A stretch of 64,000 nucleotides of DNA from Kitasatospora aureofaciens (lineage in GTDB: Bacteria; Actinomycetota; Actinomycetes; Streptomycetales; Streptomycetaceae): the NCBI RefSeq assembly GCF_001188955.3, contig NZ_JPRF03000020.1, positions 62,001-126,000 on the forward strand. Reading direction: 5' to 3'. The notes under the pieces were generated by a model, which saw only the letters and a program-made list of their open reading frames with translations, was not told the DNA's origin and ran no database searches. This document shows, piece by piece, positions 37,620 through 49,174 of this stretch. Made by a program: the position numbers and the translations under genes. The first letter of the stretch is position 1. Each line of letters starts with the position of its first letter.

Positions 37620-39250
37620 GCGTCCTGCTGACCACCACCTGCGCCGTCCCGGCGGCCGGTGCGGTGCTGACCGCCGCCCTGCCCGCCGGGGCGACCGAGG
37701 CCCGGCGCCGCACCACCAAGACCGTCGCGCTGGCCGTCTCGGCCGTCACCCTGGCGCTGGCCGCCGCGGTGGCGCTGCGGTTCGACCCGCACGGCGCCCG
37801 CTACCAGCTGACCGAGTCGTACAGCTGGATCCGCTCCTTCGGCATCACCTTCTCGCTCGGCGTGGACGGCATCGGCGCGGTGCTCGCCCTGCTCACGGCC
37901 GTCCTGGTGCCGATGGTGATGCTGGCCTCCTGGCACGACGCCGACCCGGGGCCCGCAGCGCCGGACGGGACCTTGGACCCCGGCACTTTTGAGCGGCGCA
38001 GGAGGACCCAGGGCTTCTTCGCCCTGATCCTGGCGGTGGAGGCGATGGTGATCGTCTCCTTCTACGCCACCGACGTCTTCCTGTTCTACGTGTTCTTCGA
38101 AGCCATGCTGATCCCGATGTACTTCCTGATCGGCGGCTTCGGCGACCGGGCGGGCGGCCCCGAGTCGGCGCGCCAGCGTTCCTACGCGGCCGTCAAGTTC
38201 CTGCTGTACAACCTGCTCGGCGGCCTGGTGATGCTGGCCGCCGTGATCGGCCTGTACGTGATCGCCCAGGACCAGGGCTTCGGCACCTTCGACCTGCCGA
38301 CCCTGACCGACGCGGTCGCCGGAGGCAGCCTGAAGCTGTCCGGCACCGCCCAGAACGCGCTGTTCCTGGGCTTCTTCTTCGCCTTCGCGGTGAAGGCCCC
38401 GCTGTGGCCGCTGCACACCTGGCTGCCGAACGCGATGGGCGAGGCCACCGCGGGCACCGCCGTGCTGATCACCGCCGTGGTGGACAAGGTCGGCACCTTC
38501 GCGATGCTGCGCTTCTGCCTCGGGCTGTTCCCGGACGCCTCGAAGACCTTCGCCCCGGCGATCCTGGTGCTGTCGCTGATCGGGATCGTCTACGGCGCGC
38601 TGCTGGCGATCGGACAGAAGGACATCAAGCGGCTGGTCGCCTACGCCTCGATCTCGCACTTCGGCTTCATCATCATGGGCATCTTCGCGCTGACCAGCCA
38701 GGGCCAGAGCGGCGCGACCCTCTACATGGTCAACCACGGCCTCTCCACCGCCGCGTGGATGCTGGTGGCCGGCTTCCTGATCTCCCGCCGCGGCTCGCGG
38801 CTGATCGCCGACTACGGCGGGGTCCAGAAGGTCGCCCCGGTGCTCGCCGGGACGTTCCTGATCGGCAGTCTGGCGACCCTGTCGCTGCCGGGGCTGGCCC
38901 CGTTCGTCAGCGAGTTCCTGGTGCTGGTGGGCACCTTCACCCGCTACCCGGCGATCGGCGTGATCGCCACCGTCGGCATCGTGCTGGCCGCGCTGTACGC
39001 GCTGCTGCTGTACCAGCGCACCATGACCGGCCCGGTCAAGGAGGGCGTGCGGTCGATGCCCGACCTCAAGGTCCGCGAACTGGCCGTGGTGGCACCGCTG
39101 GTGGCGTTGACGATCCTGCTCGGCGTCTACCCCAGGCCGCTCACCGACCTGGTGAACCCCTCGGTGGACGCGACGCTCTCGCAGGTCCACCGGACCGACC
39201 CGGCGCCGGCCCACCCGGTCGCCGCCACCTCAGGAGGTGAGCAGAAGTGA
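37616..39250 (+). CDS. nuoM: NADH-quinone oxidoreductase subunit M
   Basis: The 544-residue antiporter-like subunit starts at ATG 37616 behind GGGAGG. It has the TM5 glutamate in FLFYVFFEAMLIPMYFLIGG, the TM7 lysine in FFAFAVKAPLWPLHTWLPNA, and IGQKDIKRLVAYASISHFGF in the second half. It forms the middle proton channel of the membrane arm. The nuoN GTG overlaps its stop (GTGA). Confidence 0.98.
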   Translation: MSVLLTTTCAVPAAGAVLTAALPAGATEARRRTTKTVALAVSAVTLALAAAVALRFDPHGARYQLTESYSWIRSFGITFSLGVDGIGAVLALLTAVLVPMVMLASWHDADPGPAAPDGTLDPGTFERRRRTQGFFALILAVEAMVIVSFYATDVFLFYVFFEAMLIPMYFLIGGFGDRAGGPESARQRSYAAVKFLLYNLLGGLVMLAAVIGLYVIAQDQGFGTFDLPTLTDAVAGGSLKLSGTAQNALFLGFFFAFAVKAPLWPLHTWLPNAMGEATAGTAVLITAVVDKVGTFAMLRFCLGLFPDASKTFAPAILVLSLIGIVYGALLAIGQKDIKRLVAYASISHFGFIIMGIFALTSQGQSGATLYMVNHGLSTAAWMLVAGFLISRRGSRLIADYGGVQKVAPVLAGTFLIGSLATLSLPGLAPFVSEFLVLVGTFTRYPAIGVIATVGIVLAALYALLLYQRTMTGPVKEGVRSMPDLKVRELAVVAPLVALTILLGVYPRPLTDLVNPSVDATLSQVHRTDPAPAHPVAATSGGEQK

Positions 39251-40884
39251 GTGCCAGCGCAGTGCTCGCCGCCGCCGGCGGCAACACCCCGAGCATCCCC
39301 GCACCGCACGTCGAGTACGGCCAACTCTCCCCGATGCTGGTGGTGTTCGGCGCCGCCGTGGCCGGCGTCCTGGTGGAGGCGTTCGTCCCCCGGCGGCTGC
39401 GGCGCTGGACCCAGGTCTCGCTCTCCCTGGTCGCGCTGGTCGGCGCCTTCGTCGCCGTGGTGGTGCTGGCCGCGCAGGGCCACGGCGCGCCCCGGATCGA
39501 CCTGCTGGCCATGGAGTCGGTCGCGCTGGACGGCCCGGCGCTGTTCCTGCAGGGCGTGATCCTCCTGGTCGCGGTCGTCACGGTGCTCACCTACGCCGAG
39601 CGGAGGCTGGAGCCGAAGGCCGGCGGCGAGCCCGCCGACGCCTTCGCCGCCCAGGCGGCCGCCACCCCGGGCGGGGAGCAGGAGCGGGCCGCGGTCCGGG
39701 CCGGCTTCACCACCACCGAGGTGTTCCCGCTGACCATGTTCGCGGTCGGCGGGATGCTGCTCTTCCCGGCCGCCAACGACCTGCTGACCATGTTCGTGGC
39801 GCTGGAGGTCTTCTCCCTCCCGCTGTACCTGCTCTGCGCGCTGGCCCGCCGCCGCCGGCTGCTGTCCCAGGAGGCGGCGGTCAAGTACTTCCTGCTCGGC
39901 GCCTTCGCCTCGGCGTTCTTCCTGTTCGGCACGGCGCTGCTGTACGGCTACGCCGGCAGCGTGAAGCTGGTCGACATCGCGGACATCGTCTCCGGCAAGA
40001 CGATGACCACCGCGGCGCAGCTGAGCAGCACCCGGAGCGACGTGCTGCTGCTGACCGGCCTGGCGATGCTGGCGGTGGGCCTGCTGTTCAAGGTCGGCGC
40101 GGTGCCGTTCCACTCCTGGACGCCGGACGTCTACCAGGGCGCGCCGACCCCGGTGACCGGCTTCATGGCCTCGGCCACCAAGGTCGCGGCCTTCGGGGCG
40201 TTCCTGCGGCTGTTCTACGTGGCGTTCCCCGGGCTGCGGCTGGACTGGCGACCGGTGCTGTGGGGCGTGGCGATCCTGACCATGGTGGTGGGCGCGGTGC
40301 TGGCGGTGACCCAGCAGGACGTCAAGCGGCTGTTGGCGTACTCCTCGATCGCGCACGCCGGGTTCATCCTGACCGGGGTGATCGCTGTCAACAAGCAGGG
40401 CCTGTCCTCGGTGCTGTTCTACCTGGCGGCGTACTCCTTCGTGACGCTCGGTGCGTTCGCCGTGGTCACCCTGGTGCGGGACTCCAAGGGCGAGGCGACC
40501 CACCTGTCCAGCTGGGCGGGGCTGGGCCGGCGGTCGCCGCTGGTGGCGGCGGTGTTCGCGCTGTTCCTGCTGGCCTTCGCCGGGATCCCGCTGACCTCCG
40601 GTTTCACCGGGAAGTTCGCGGTGTTCCAGGCGGCGGCGGCCGGCGGGGCGACGCCGCTGGTGATCGTCGGTGTGCTGAGCTCGGCGGTGGCCGCGTTCTT
40701 CTACATCCGGGTGATCGTGCTGATGTTCTTCTCCGACCCGAAGCCGGGCGGTCCGACGGTGGCGATCCCGAGCGCCTTCACGGCGACGGCCATCGGGGTG
40801 GGAGTGCTGGTGACGCTGGGGCTGGGTCTGCTGCCGCAGTACTTCCTGGACCTCGCGTCCAAGGCCTCGCTGTTCGCGTACTGA
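39247..40884 (+). CDS. nuoN: NADH-quinone oxidoreductase subunit N
   Basis: The 545-residue antiporter-like subunit starts at GTG 39247. It has MFVALEVFSLPLYLLCAL (TM5 Glu), LLFKVGAVPFHSWTPDVYQG (TM7 Lys) and TQQDVKRLLAYSSIAHAGFI. A hydrophilic loop of about 35 residues (residues 119-155) between helices is longer than in E. coli. It is the last gene of the operon and is followed by a hairpin terminator. Confidence 0.98.
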   Translation: MSASAVLAAAGGNTPSIPAPHVEYGQLSPMLVVFGAAVAGVLVEAFVPRRLRRWTQVSLSLVALVGAFVAVVVLAAQGHGAPRIDLLAMESVALDGPALFLQGVILLVAVVTVLTYAERRLEPKAGGEPADAFAAQAAATPGGEQERAAVRAGFTTTEVFPLTMFAVGGMLLFPAANDLLTMFVALEVFSLPLYLLCALARRRRLLSQEAAVKYFLLGAFASAFFLFGTALLYGYAGSVKLVDIADIVSGKTMTTAAQLSSTRSDVLLLTGLAMLAVGLLFKVGAVPFHSWTPDVYQGAPTPVTGFMASATKVAAFGAFLRLFYVAFPGLRLDWRPVLWGVAILTMVVGAVLAVTQQDVKRLLAYSSIAHAGFILTGVIAVNKQGLSSVLFYLAAYSFVTLGAFAVVTLVRDSKGEATHLSSWAGLGRRSPLVAAVFALFLLAFAGIPLTSGFTGKFAVFQAAAAGGATPLVIVGVLSSAVAAFFYIRVIVLMFFSDPKPGGPTVAIPSAFTATAIGVGVLVTLGLGLLPQYFLDLASKASLFAY

Positions 40885-40901
40885 CCGTCACCGGTCGGTT
40901 T

Positions 40902-40947
40902 GCTGGAGGTCGGTCCGGATGTCCGGGCCGATCTCCAGCCTTTGTTT
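40902..40947 (+). terminator. Terminator of the nuo operon
   Basis: A 12-bp stem (40902-40913 with 40928-40939, one G-U pair) with a partly self-pairing loop is followed by CTTTGTTT. It begins 18 bp after the nuoN stop. Confidence 0.75.
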
Positions 40948-41136
40948 CCAGACGAATTCGCCCCCACCGCCGCGTCGCCCGCGTAGCGCTCCTGACCAGG
41001 CCTTCCGGCTCGGTCATGACAGGATCCGCACGCCCGTGCAGTGATCCACTCACGACCGGATACCCTGCCTGTATGGCCAGCGGCGGCACTCAGGGACCAG
41101 GCCGCTAGATCGACCAGGGACAGAGGAGTGGTCTTC

Positions 41137-42147
41137 GTGACCGTCGTGGGACCCTTCGGGCTCAGCGTGCAGGACCGCGACCTGACCCGTGACGTCCAGG
41201 CCGGGCTGGAAGCGGTGGAGGCGGCGCTCTCCGAGGCCGTCAAGAGCGACGTCCCCTTCATCACCGTCACCGCCAGCCACCTGATGGAGGCCGGCGGCAA
41301 GCGCTTCCGTCCGCTGCTCCTGCTGCTCGCCGCCCAGTTCGGCGACCCGGGGGCGCCCGGCGTGGTGCCGGCCGCGGTGGTGGTCGAGCTGACCCACCTG
41401 GCCACGCTGTACCACGACGACGTGATGGACGAGGCTCCGGTGCGCCGCGGGACGGAGAGCGCCAACTCCCGCTGGGACAACTCGGTGGCCATCCTCACCG
41501 GCGACTTCCTGTTCTCCCGCGCCTCCCAGGTGCTGGCCGATCTCGGCCCGGAGGCCGTGCGGATGCAGGCCGAGGCCTTCGAGCGGCTGGTCACCGGCCA
41601 GATCCTGGAGACCCGTGGCCCCGGCCCGGACGGGGACCCGCTGCTGCACTACCTGGACGTGCTGGCGGGCAAGACCGGGTCGCTGATCGCCGTCTCCTGC
41701 CGGATAGGAGCGCTGATGGCCGGCGCCGAGCCGTGGCTGGTGGAGACCCTCGGCGACTTCGGCGAGCGGATCGGCATCGCCTTCCAGCTGGCCGACGACG
41801 TGCTGGACATCGCCAGCGACGGCGACGAGTCCGGCAAGACCCCCGGCACCGACCTGCGCGAGGGCGTGGCCACCCTGCCGACCCTGCTGCTCCAGCAGAT
41901 GCCGGCCGACCCTGGCGACCCGGACGACACCCGGCTGCGCGAACTGCTCGCCAAGGACCTCTCCGACGACGACCTGCACGCCGAGGCGCTGCGCCTGCTG
42001 CGCGCCCACCCCGCCCTGGAGCGCGCCCGCCGGGAGACCCTGCGGCACGCCGAGGAGGCCCGGGCGCTGTTGGCCCCGCTGCCGGACTGCGCGGCGAAGG
42101 CGGCCCTGGACGGGCTGTGCGACGCGGTGGCGATCCGCACCATGTGA
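41137..42147 (+). CDS. Long-chain polyprenyl diphosphate synthase (menaquinone side chain)
   Basis: I choose GTG 41137, 8 nt after GAGGAG; the frame is open from 41041. The 336-residue protein has the two Asp-rich substrate motifs: DDVMD within LYHDDVMDEAPVRRG and DDVLD within LADDVLDIASDGDE. GGKRFRPLLLLLAA is the isopentenyl-diphosphate site. It is all-alpha and of normal length for hepta- to nonaprenyl synthases. Placed after the nuo operon, it most likely makes the menaquinone tail. Chain length cannot be read safely from the sequence. Confidence 0.92.
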   Translation: MTVVGPFGLSVQDRDLTRDVQAGLEAVEAALSEAVKSDVPFITVTASHLMEAGGKRFRPLLLLLAAQFGDPGAPGVVPAAVVVELTHLATLYHDDVMDEAPVRRGTESANSRWDNSVAILTGDFLFSRASQVLADLGPEAVRMQAEAFERLVTGQILETRGPGPDGDPLLHYLDVLAGKTGSLIAVSCRIGALMAGAEPWLVETLGDFGERIGIAFQLADDVLDIASDGDESGKTPGTDLREGVATLPTLLLQQMPADPGDPDDTRLRELLAKDLSDDDLHAEALRLLRAHPALERARRETLRHAEEARALLAPLPDCAAKAALDGLCDAVAIRTM

Positions 42148-42218
42148 TCCCCGCCCACGGCGCCGCAGGGATGGGGGAGACTGGCTCCCGTCAGTTCACG
42201 CCTGCCCGGAAGGTCGCC

Positions 42219-42881
42219 ATGCGCCGCGTCGTCATCGCCGAGGACTCCGTACTGCTGCGGGAAGGTCTGACCCGGCTGCTCACCGACCGCGGCCTGGAGG
42301 TCGTGGCGGGGGTCGGGGACGGCGCCGCCCTGGTGAAGACCGTCCATGACCTGGCGGCCTCCGACGCCCTGCCGGACGTGGTGGTCTCGGACGTGCGGAT
42401 GCCGCCGACCCACACCGACGAGGGCCTGCGCGCCTGCGTGGAACTGCGCGGGCGCTACCCGCACCTGGGCGTGCTGGTGCTGTCGCAGTTCGTGGAGGAG
42501 CGGTACGCCTCCGAGCTGCTGGCCGGTTCCACCCGGGGCGTCGGCTACCTGCTGAAGGACCGGGTCGCCGAGGTGCGCGAGTTCGCCGACGCGGTGGTGC
42601 GGGTCGCCGAGGGCGGCACCGCGCTGGACCCGGAGGTGGTGCAGCAGTTGCTCAGCCGCAGCCGCAAGGGCGACGTCCTGGCCAACCTGACTCCGCGCGA
42701 GCGCGAGGTGCTCGGGCTGATGGCCGAGGGGCGCACCAACGCGGCGGTGGCCAAGCAGCTGGTGGTCTCCGACGGGGCGGTGGAGAAGCACGTCAGCAAC
42801 ATCTTCCTCAAGCTCGGCCTGGCACAGAGCCCGGAGGACCACCGTCGGGTGCTCGCGGTGCTCACCTACCTGAACTCCTGA
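42219..42881 (+). CDS. Orphan NarL-type response regulator
   Basis: The 220-residue protein starts at ATG 42219. The receiver domain has Glu8-Asp9, phospho-acceptor Asp58 (VVVSDVRMPP) and the conserved Lys in YLLKDRV. The LuxR HTH is LTPREREVLGLMAEGRTNAA and VEKHVSNIFLKLGL. There is no histidine kinase next to it. The 71-bp spacing after the polyprenyl synthase allows co-transcription. VRMPPTHTDEGL marks a common actinobacterial subfamily. Targets are unknown; respiratory genes nearby are a possibility. Confidence 0.93.
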   Translation: MRRVVIAEDSVLLREGLTRLLTDRGLEVVAGVGDGAALVKTVHDLAASDALPDVVVSDVRMPPTHTDEGLRACVELRGRYPHLGVLVLSQFVEERYASELLAGSTRGVGYLLKDRVAEVREFADAVVRVAEGGTALDPEVVQQLLSRSRKGDVLANLTPREREVLGLMAEGRTNAAVAKQLVVSDGAVEKHVSNIFLKLGLAQSPEDHRRVLAVLTYLNS

Positions 42882-42887
42882 CCGCGA

Positions 42888-42926
42888 CGGCTCCCCGGGC
42901 GTGCCCGCCCGCGGCCCGGGGAGCCG
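42888..42926 (+). terminator. Hairpin terminator after the orphan response regulator
   Basis: A perfect 13-bp stem (42888-42900 with 42914-42926) has a 13-nt loop. It begins 6 bp after the stop codon and separates this gene from korA. Confidence 0.75.
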
Positions 42927-43130
42927 CCGCGGCGCGGTGCTCCGTACGCGGAATGATCTCCGGTGGCCGAGCGTTGTCGGTGGATGCGGCGAGAGTCGCG
43001 GGCGGGTGGAATTTCCTGCCGGAGTTCCGACCGGGCTCGTGTGCGCGCGCATAGGATGCGAGCGGTGCACCAGGCGGACGGGGCACGGGGCCGCGCCCGC
43101 GGTGGTGTGCCCACGAGGAGGTCCGCGGCA

Positions 43131-45124
<1,994 letters not shown>

Positions 45125-45128
<4 letters not shown>

Positions 45129-46231
45129 GCGAGCGGAGCGAGCGACCCGTCGAGCGGCGCATGAGCGACGGTGACTCCGAGGAGCGCGGCTTCCCGTCGC
45201 TGCGACTGGTGCCCAAGGCCGAGGCGCCGCAGAGCGCCCGGGACTTCAAGACGGACCAGGAGGTGCGCTGGTGCCCCGGCTGCGGGGACTACGCGATCCT
45301 GGCCGCGGTGCAGGGCTTCATGCCGGAGCTGGGCGTCAGGCGCGAGAACACCGTGTTCGTCTCCGGGATCGGATGCTCCTCGCGCTTCCCGTACTACATG
45401 AACACCTACGGGGTGCACTCGATCCACGGCCGGGCGCCGGCGATCGCCACCGGGCTGGCCTCCTCCCGGCGGGACCTGAGCGTGTGGGTGGTGACCGGCG
45501 ACGGCGACGCGCTGTCGATCGGCGGCAACCACCTGATCCACGCGCTGCGGCGGAACGTCAATCTGAAGATCCTGCTGTTCAACAACCGGATCTACGGCCT
45601 CACCAAGGGCCAGTACTCACCGACCAGCGAGCTGGGCAAGATCACCAAGTCCACCCCGATGGGCTCGCTGGACGCGCCGTTCAACCCGCTGTCGCTGGCG
45701 ATCGGCGCCGAGGCCTCCTTCGTCGCCCGGACCATCGACTCGGACCGCCAGCACCTCCAGTCGGTGCTGCGGGCCGCGGCCGAGCACGAGGGCACGGCGC
45801 TGGTGGAGATCTACCAGAACTGCAACATCTTCAACGACGGCGCCTTCGAGGTGCTGAAGGAGGCCGGCACCCGGGACGAGGCGCTGATCCGGCTGGAGCA
45901 CGGTCAGCCGATCCGCTTCGGCGCGCAGGCGGCCAACGGCGTCTTCCGGGGCCCGGACGGCGAGCTGTTCACGGCGCCGGTCACGGCGGACAACGAGGCG
46001 CGGCTGCTGGTGCACGACGCCCACGCGGCCAGCCCCGCCACCGCCTTCGCGCTCTCCCGGATCGCCGACGCGGACACCCTGCACCACACGCCGATCGGCG
46101 TGCTGCGCGACGTCCGGCGGCCGGTCTACGACGAGTTGATGGAGAGCCAGCTGACCGCGGCCGTCGAGCAGCGCGGTCCGGGCGACCTGGCGACGCTGCT
46201 GGCGGGCAGCGACACCTGGACGGTGGACTGA
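45125..46231 (+). CDS. korB: 2-oxoglutarate:ferredoxin oxidoreductase, beta subunit
   Basis: The 368-residue protein starts at ATG 45125. The thiamine diphosphate motif begins at GDGDALSIGG (125-134) and ends near FNN (152-154). Cluster ligands Cys50, Cys53, Cys84 and Cys233 correspond to the [4Fe-4S] set of related enzymes. It lies immediately after korA. The enzyme is an oxygen-tolerant alternative to 2-oxoglutarate dehydrogenase, as described for mycobacterial KorAB. Confidence 0.95.
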
Positions 46232-46272
46232 CCCACCCGGGCGGTGGGCCGACCGTCCGCCGCCGCGAGTTC

Positions 46273-46308
46273 GGCGCCCCCGTCCCGGTCTCCCGGGGCG
46301 GGGGCGCC
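46273..46308. terminator. Bidirectional terminator between korB and the VOC gene
   Basis: A 16-bp stem with one mismatch (46273-46288 with 46293-46308) has a 4-nt TCTC loop between convergent genes. Confidence 0.8.
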
Positions 46309-46325
46309 CGCGTTCCGCGGAACGG

Positions 46326-46706
46326 CTACTGCTTCACCCACTCGACCAGCTCGACCACGACCCCGTTCGGGTCGGTGACCTGGAACAGCTTCTCGCCCCA
46401 CGGCTCCTCGCGCAGCGGCAGGGTGATCGCGACCCCCTCCTCGCGCAGCCGCCGCTCCTCGGCGGCGATGTCCTCGACCACGAACGCCAGGACCACCCCG
46501 TCCGCGGTGCGGTGACGCTGCTCCTCGGGCAGCACCTCCAGGCCGCGCCGCAGGTAGACGACGTTGACCCCGCCGCCCGGGTGGGCGAGCGAGACGAAAC
46601 CGTCGGCGGACATCTGCTCGGTGTAGCCGAAGTGCCGCCGGAGGAAGGCGGCGGAGGTCCCGGTGTCCTCGACGGTCAGGGAGACGGCGGTGTCGGTGAT
46701 CTGCAT
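46326..46706 (-). CDS. VOC (glyoxalase/bleomycin-resistance) superfamily protein
   Basis: The 126-residue protein starts at ATG 46706. It shows the paired beta-alpha-beta-beta-beta modules: SLTVEDTGTSAAFLRRHFGY, FVSLAHPGGGVNVVYLR, then AFVVEDIAAEERRLREEGVA and FQVTDPNGVVVELVEW with the terminal metal-ligand Glu. The family includes lyases, dioxygenases and drug-binding proteins. The substrate is unknown. A palindromic AT-rich site lies at its promoter, so it is probably regulated. Confidence 0.85.
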   Translation of the reverse strand: MQITDTAVSLTVEDTGTSAAFLRRHFGYTEQMSADGFVSLAHPGGGVNVVYLRRGLEVLPEEQRHRTADGVVLAFVVEDIAAEERRLREEGVAITLPLREEPWGEKLFQVTDPNGVVVELVEWVKQ

Positions 46707-46747
46707 GGCGGAGCCCTCTCGTCATGGCGCACGGTTATCCCGTACGC

Positions 46748-46768
46748 AGTACACTATACATAGTACGG
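46748..46768 (-). promoter_or_regulatory. Palindromic operator overlapping the VOC gene promoter
   Basis: ACTATACATAGT at 46753-46764 has 5-bp inverse arms around AC and is flanked by GTAC on both sides. On the minus strand it contains TATAGT, a good -10 hexamer, 47 bp upstream of the VOC start. A repressor bound here would block the promoter. Confidence 0.6.
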
Positions 46769-46814
46769 AGAATTGCGCCAGAGGTGCCCGGCCCGGAACA
46801 CCGGTGGGGGAAAG

Positions 46815-46853
46815 GCAGCGAGGGAGGCCCCCGATGGGGGCCTCCCTCGCTGC
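46815..46853. terminator. 18-bp perfect hairpin terminator after the LCP gene
   Basis: The arms 46815-46832 and 46836-46853 are perfectly complementary with a 3-nt GAT loop. It ends 14 bp past the minus-strand LCP stop codon. Confidence 0.88.
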
Positions 46854-46866
46854 GGTGCCGGTCGCG

Positions 46867-48534
46867 TCAGAAGACGCAGGGGATGCCGCCGTCGGACTCG
46901 GCGTCGACGCCGGGGCCCTGCATCGGCAGGTTGGCGGCGGGGTCGCCGGTGGGGGCGGGGCCGCTGGGGGCGGCGGGCTTGTCGCCCGCGACGCCGGTGA
47001 AGCTGCTGCCGAGGGTGACCACGACGTGGTCCGCGGGGGTGGCGGCCGACTCGGTGGCGGTGACCCCGTAGCGGGCGGCTATCTGGTCGGCGGCGTCCTT
47101 GGCGCCCTTGCCGTAGGTGACCGTGGTGGCCTTGGGCTTGCCGGCGGCCGGGCCGGTCCTGCCCTCCTTGAACCCCATCGCGACCAGGGCCTTGGCCTCG
47201 GTGGCGGAGGAGACCCCGGCGGCCGAGGAGCCGTTGAACACCTCGACGGTGGCCGGGGCGACCGCCTTGGCCGGGGTGGTCGCGGTCGGCGAAGGGGCGG
47301 CGGCCTCGGTGGGCGGGGCGTCGGTGGCGCCGTCGGCCGGGGCGGCGGGAGCGGCGGCGTCGGCGTAGCCGAACACCTGCTTGACCACCTTCTGGATCTT
47401 CGACGGGGTGACCAGGTTCACGTCCTGGCCGTTCCTGGTGCCGAAGCCGTCGAAGGTCAGGGTGTTGAACTCGACATTGCCGCCGGTCAGGGCCGGGGCC
47501 TGCTGGGCGAAGTCCAGGACGTTCCACTCGTTGTCGATCACCAGGTCCTTCTGGACGACACCGAACAGGTCCTTGAGCTTGCCGATGTCGCTGATGATCC
47601 CGTCCTGCTTGAGCTTGTGCACGACGGAGGAGATGAAGGCCTGCTGGCGGTGGGTGCGGGCGAAGTCGCCGGTGTTGCCCTTGCCGTCGTCCAGGTTGTG
47701 GCGCTGGCGGACGAAGGCGAGCGCCTGGGAGGCGTTGAGGGTGTTGATGCCCTTCTTGAAGTCGGCGCCGGAGCCCTGGCCCTCCATGGCCGGGTCCTTG
47801 GTGTCGTGGGTCAGGCAGACCTGGATCGGCTCGACGGCCTTGGCGATGTCGTAGAAGCCCATCAGGTTGACCTCGGCGACGTGGTCGATGGGCTGGTCGA
47901 CGAAGGTCTGGACGGTGCGGATCGTCGCCGCGCGGCCCTCGTCGCGGCCGGCCTTCTCCAGGTCGGCACCCTTGAGCCCCTTGGCCTTCGAGCCGCCGTT
48001 GAACTTCTCCTTGGCGATCCCGTACGCCTCCTTGATCTTGTGCATGCCCTGCTGGGAGCCGTCCCCGTTGAGGGTCATCACGTAGTCGTCGCGCGGGATG
48101 GAAATCGCCTGCACCTTGCCGCCGCCCGCCGGTATGTGCAGCAGGATCAGCGAGTTGGTGTTGTAGCCGCCGACGTCCGAGCTGTGGCCGGCGTGCAGTT
48201 CGTCCTGGACGAACTGCGGGGGCAGGTCGGAGCCGTCCATGTTCTTGCGGCTGTCCAGGCCGATCAGCAGCAGGTTGACCGAGTTGTCCAGGTGCTTGGG
48301 GGCGTCCTTCTTGGTCTGCGCGATGGCGTTGGAGGTGGTCATGCCGTCGGTGAGGGACGTGTACTCGTACCAGACCACGCCGCTGGCCGCGAACACCGTG
48401 AGGCCCACCGTGGTGGCCAGCACCCGGGTGGCGATCAGCAGCGGGGAGGGGCCGCGGCGGCCCGCCGGGGCGTCGTCCGTGCTCCTGCGGGCGGCGGGCC
48501 GACGGCCCCCCTGCTGCTCGCGGTCCTCAGCCAT
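46867..48534 (-). CDS. LytR-CpsA-Psr (LCP) family cell-wall glycopolymer ligase with LytR_C domain
   Basis: The 555-residue protein starts at ATG 48534 behind GGAGGGGG. A cytoplasmic tail and one membrane segment (about 33-55) precede the LCP catalytic domain: VNLLLIGLDSR, GGYNTNSLILLHI, AISIPRDDYV and ALAFVRQRHNLDDGKGNTGD, with the Arg/Asp residues that bind the polyprenyl pyrophosphate. A Pro/Ala/Thr linker leads to a LytR_C domain (TVEVFNGSSAAGVSSATEAK). It probably attaches teichoic acid or another glycopolymer to peptidoglycan. The last residues contain a lone Cys. It overlaps the upstream DUF6542 gene by 8 nt. Confidence 0.94.
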   Translation of the reverse strand: MAEDREQQGGRRPAARRSTDDAPAGRRGPSPLLIATRVLATTVGLTVFAASGVVWYEYTSLTDGMTTSNAIAQTKKDAPKHLDNSVNLLLIGLDSRKNMDGSDLPPQFVQDELHAGHSSDVGGYNTNSLILLHIPAGGGKVQAISIPRDDYVMTLNGDGSQQGMHKIKEAYGIAKEKFNGGSKAKGLKGADLEKAGRDEGRAATIRTVQTFVDQPIDHVAEVNLMGFYDIAKAVEPIQVCLTHDTKDPAMEGQGSGADFKKGINTLNASQALAFVRQRHNLDDGKGNTGDFARTHRQQAFISSVVHKLKQDGIISDIGKLKDLFGVVQKDLVIDNEWNVLDFAQQAPALTGGNVEFNTLTFDGFGTRNGQDVNLVTPSKIQKVVKQVFGYADAAAPAAPADGATDAPPTEAAAPSPTATTPAKAVAPATVEVFNGSSAAGVSSATEAKALVAMGFKEGRTGPAAGKPKATTVTYGKGAKDAADQIAARYGVTATESAATPADHVVVTLGSSFTGVAGDKPAAPSGPAPTGDPAANLPMQGPGVDAESDGGIPCVF

Positions 48535-48988
48535 GCTGCTGCCCCCTCCGGTCCAGGACCACCCGGGCCACGATCACCACCGCGGCCGCGGCCGCGGCCT
48601 GCGCCATCACCGGGAAACCGTGCACCACCCACTTCGCGGAGCCGGTCGCCAAGGCGTTGCCCCGGTACTTCTCGGAGTTCGCCGAGAACTCGACCGCGGC
48701 CGTCACGCCGAGCACGACCAGCGGGGAGGCGGCGAGCACCCACCACCAGCCGCGGCGGGTGCTGAGCGCGGCCGCGAAGCCGGTGCCGAGCACCGCGCAC
48801 ACCGCGAAGACGATGCCCATGCCCGGCCCGGAGAACTCGTCGACCACCGCGCCGACCAGCGGCAGCCCGACGCCCACCACCCCGGGCAGGGCCGGCCCGC
48901 CGGAGAAGGGCCGCGCGGGGCCTGCGGGGCGGCCCGTCGCCCGCCGCCGTGAACCCTGGTCGGACGACCGTCCTCGCTGCCCCGCCAC
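48527..48988 (-). CDS. DUF6542 small membrane protein
   Basis: I start at GTG 48988 (GGGGGTGAG just upstream); the frame is open to 49195. The 153-residue protein has a basic N-terminus and about four membrane segments (about 33-140), with VVDEFSGPGMGIVFAVCAVL typical of the actinobacterial DUF6542 family. The function is unknown. Its 3' end overlaps the LCP gene by 8 nt, indicating translational coupling and probably a cell-envelope role. Confidence 0.8.
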   Translation of the reverse strand: MAGQRGRSSDQGSRRRATGRPAGPARPFSGGPALPGVVGVGLPLVGAVVDEFSGPGMGIVFAVCAVLGTGFAAALSTRRGWWWVLAASPLVVLGVTAAVEFSANSEKYRGNALATGSAKWVVHGFPVMAQAAAAAAVVIVARVVLDRRGQQHG

Positions 48989-49156
48989 TCGCTCACCCCC
49001 GGTGTTCCCGTGCTTCGCGCGCCGCTCGACGCTGCGCCGGGTCAGCCGTGGAAGAGCGGTAGCGGCGCTGCCAGTACGGGACGCTGGTGTTCGGCCGGCC
49101 GGTTCCCGTTCTCGGTTTCCCGTCGCTGCTCGGGGGCGGGCACGTTTTCGGATTCG

Positions 49157-49174
49157 CTCTACAGAGGTGTAGAG
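49157..49174. promoter_or_regulatory. Inverted repeat CTCTAC-N6-GTAGAG between DUF6542 and TetR genes
   Basis: The 6-bp arms at 49157-49162 and 49169-49174 are perfect. A related TACACTACAC lies at 49234-49243. The divergent spacer position makes this a candidate site for the TetR protein encoded just downstream. Confidence 0.5.
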
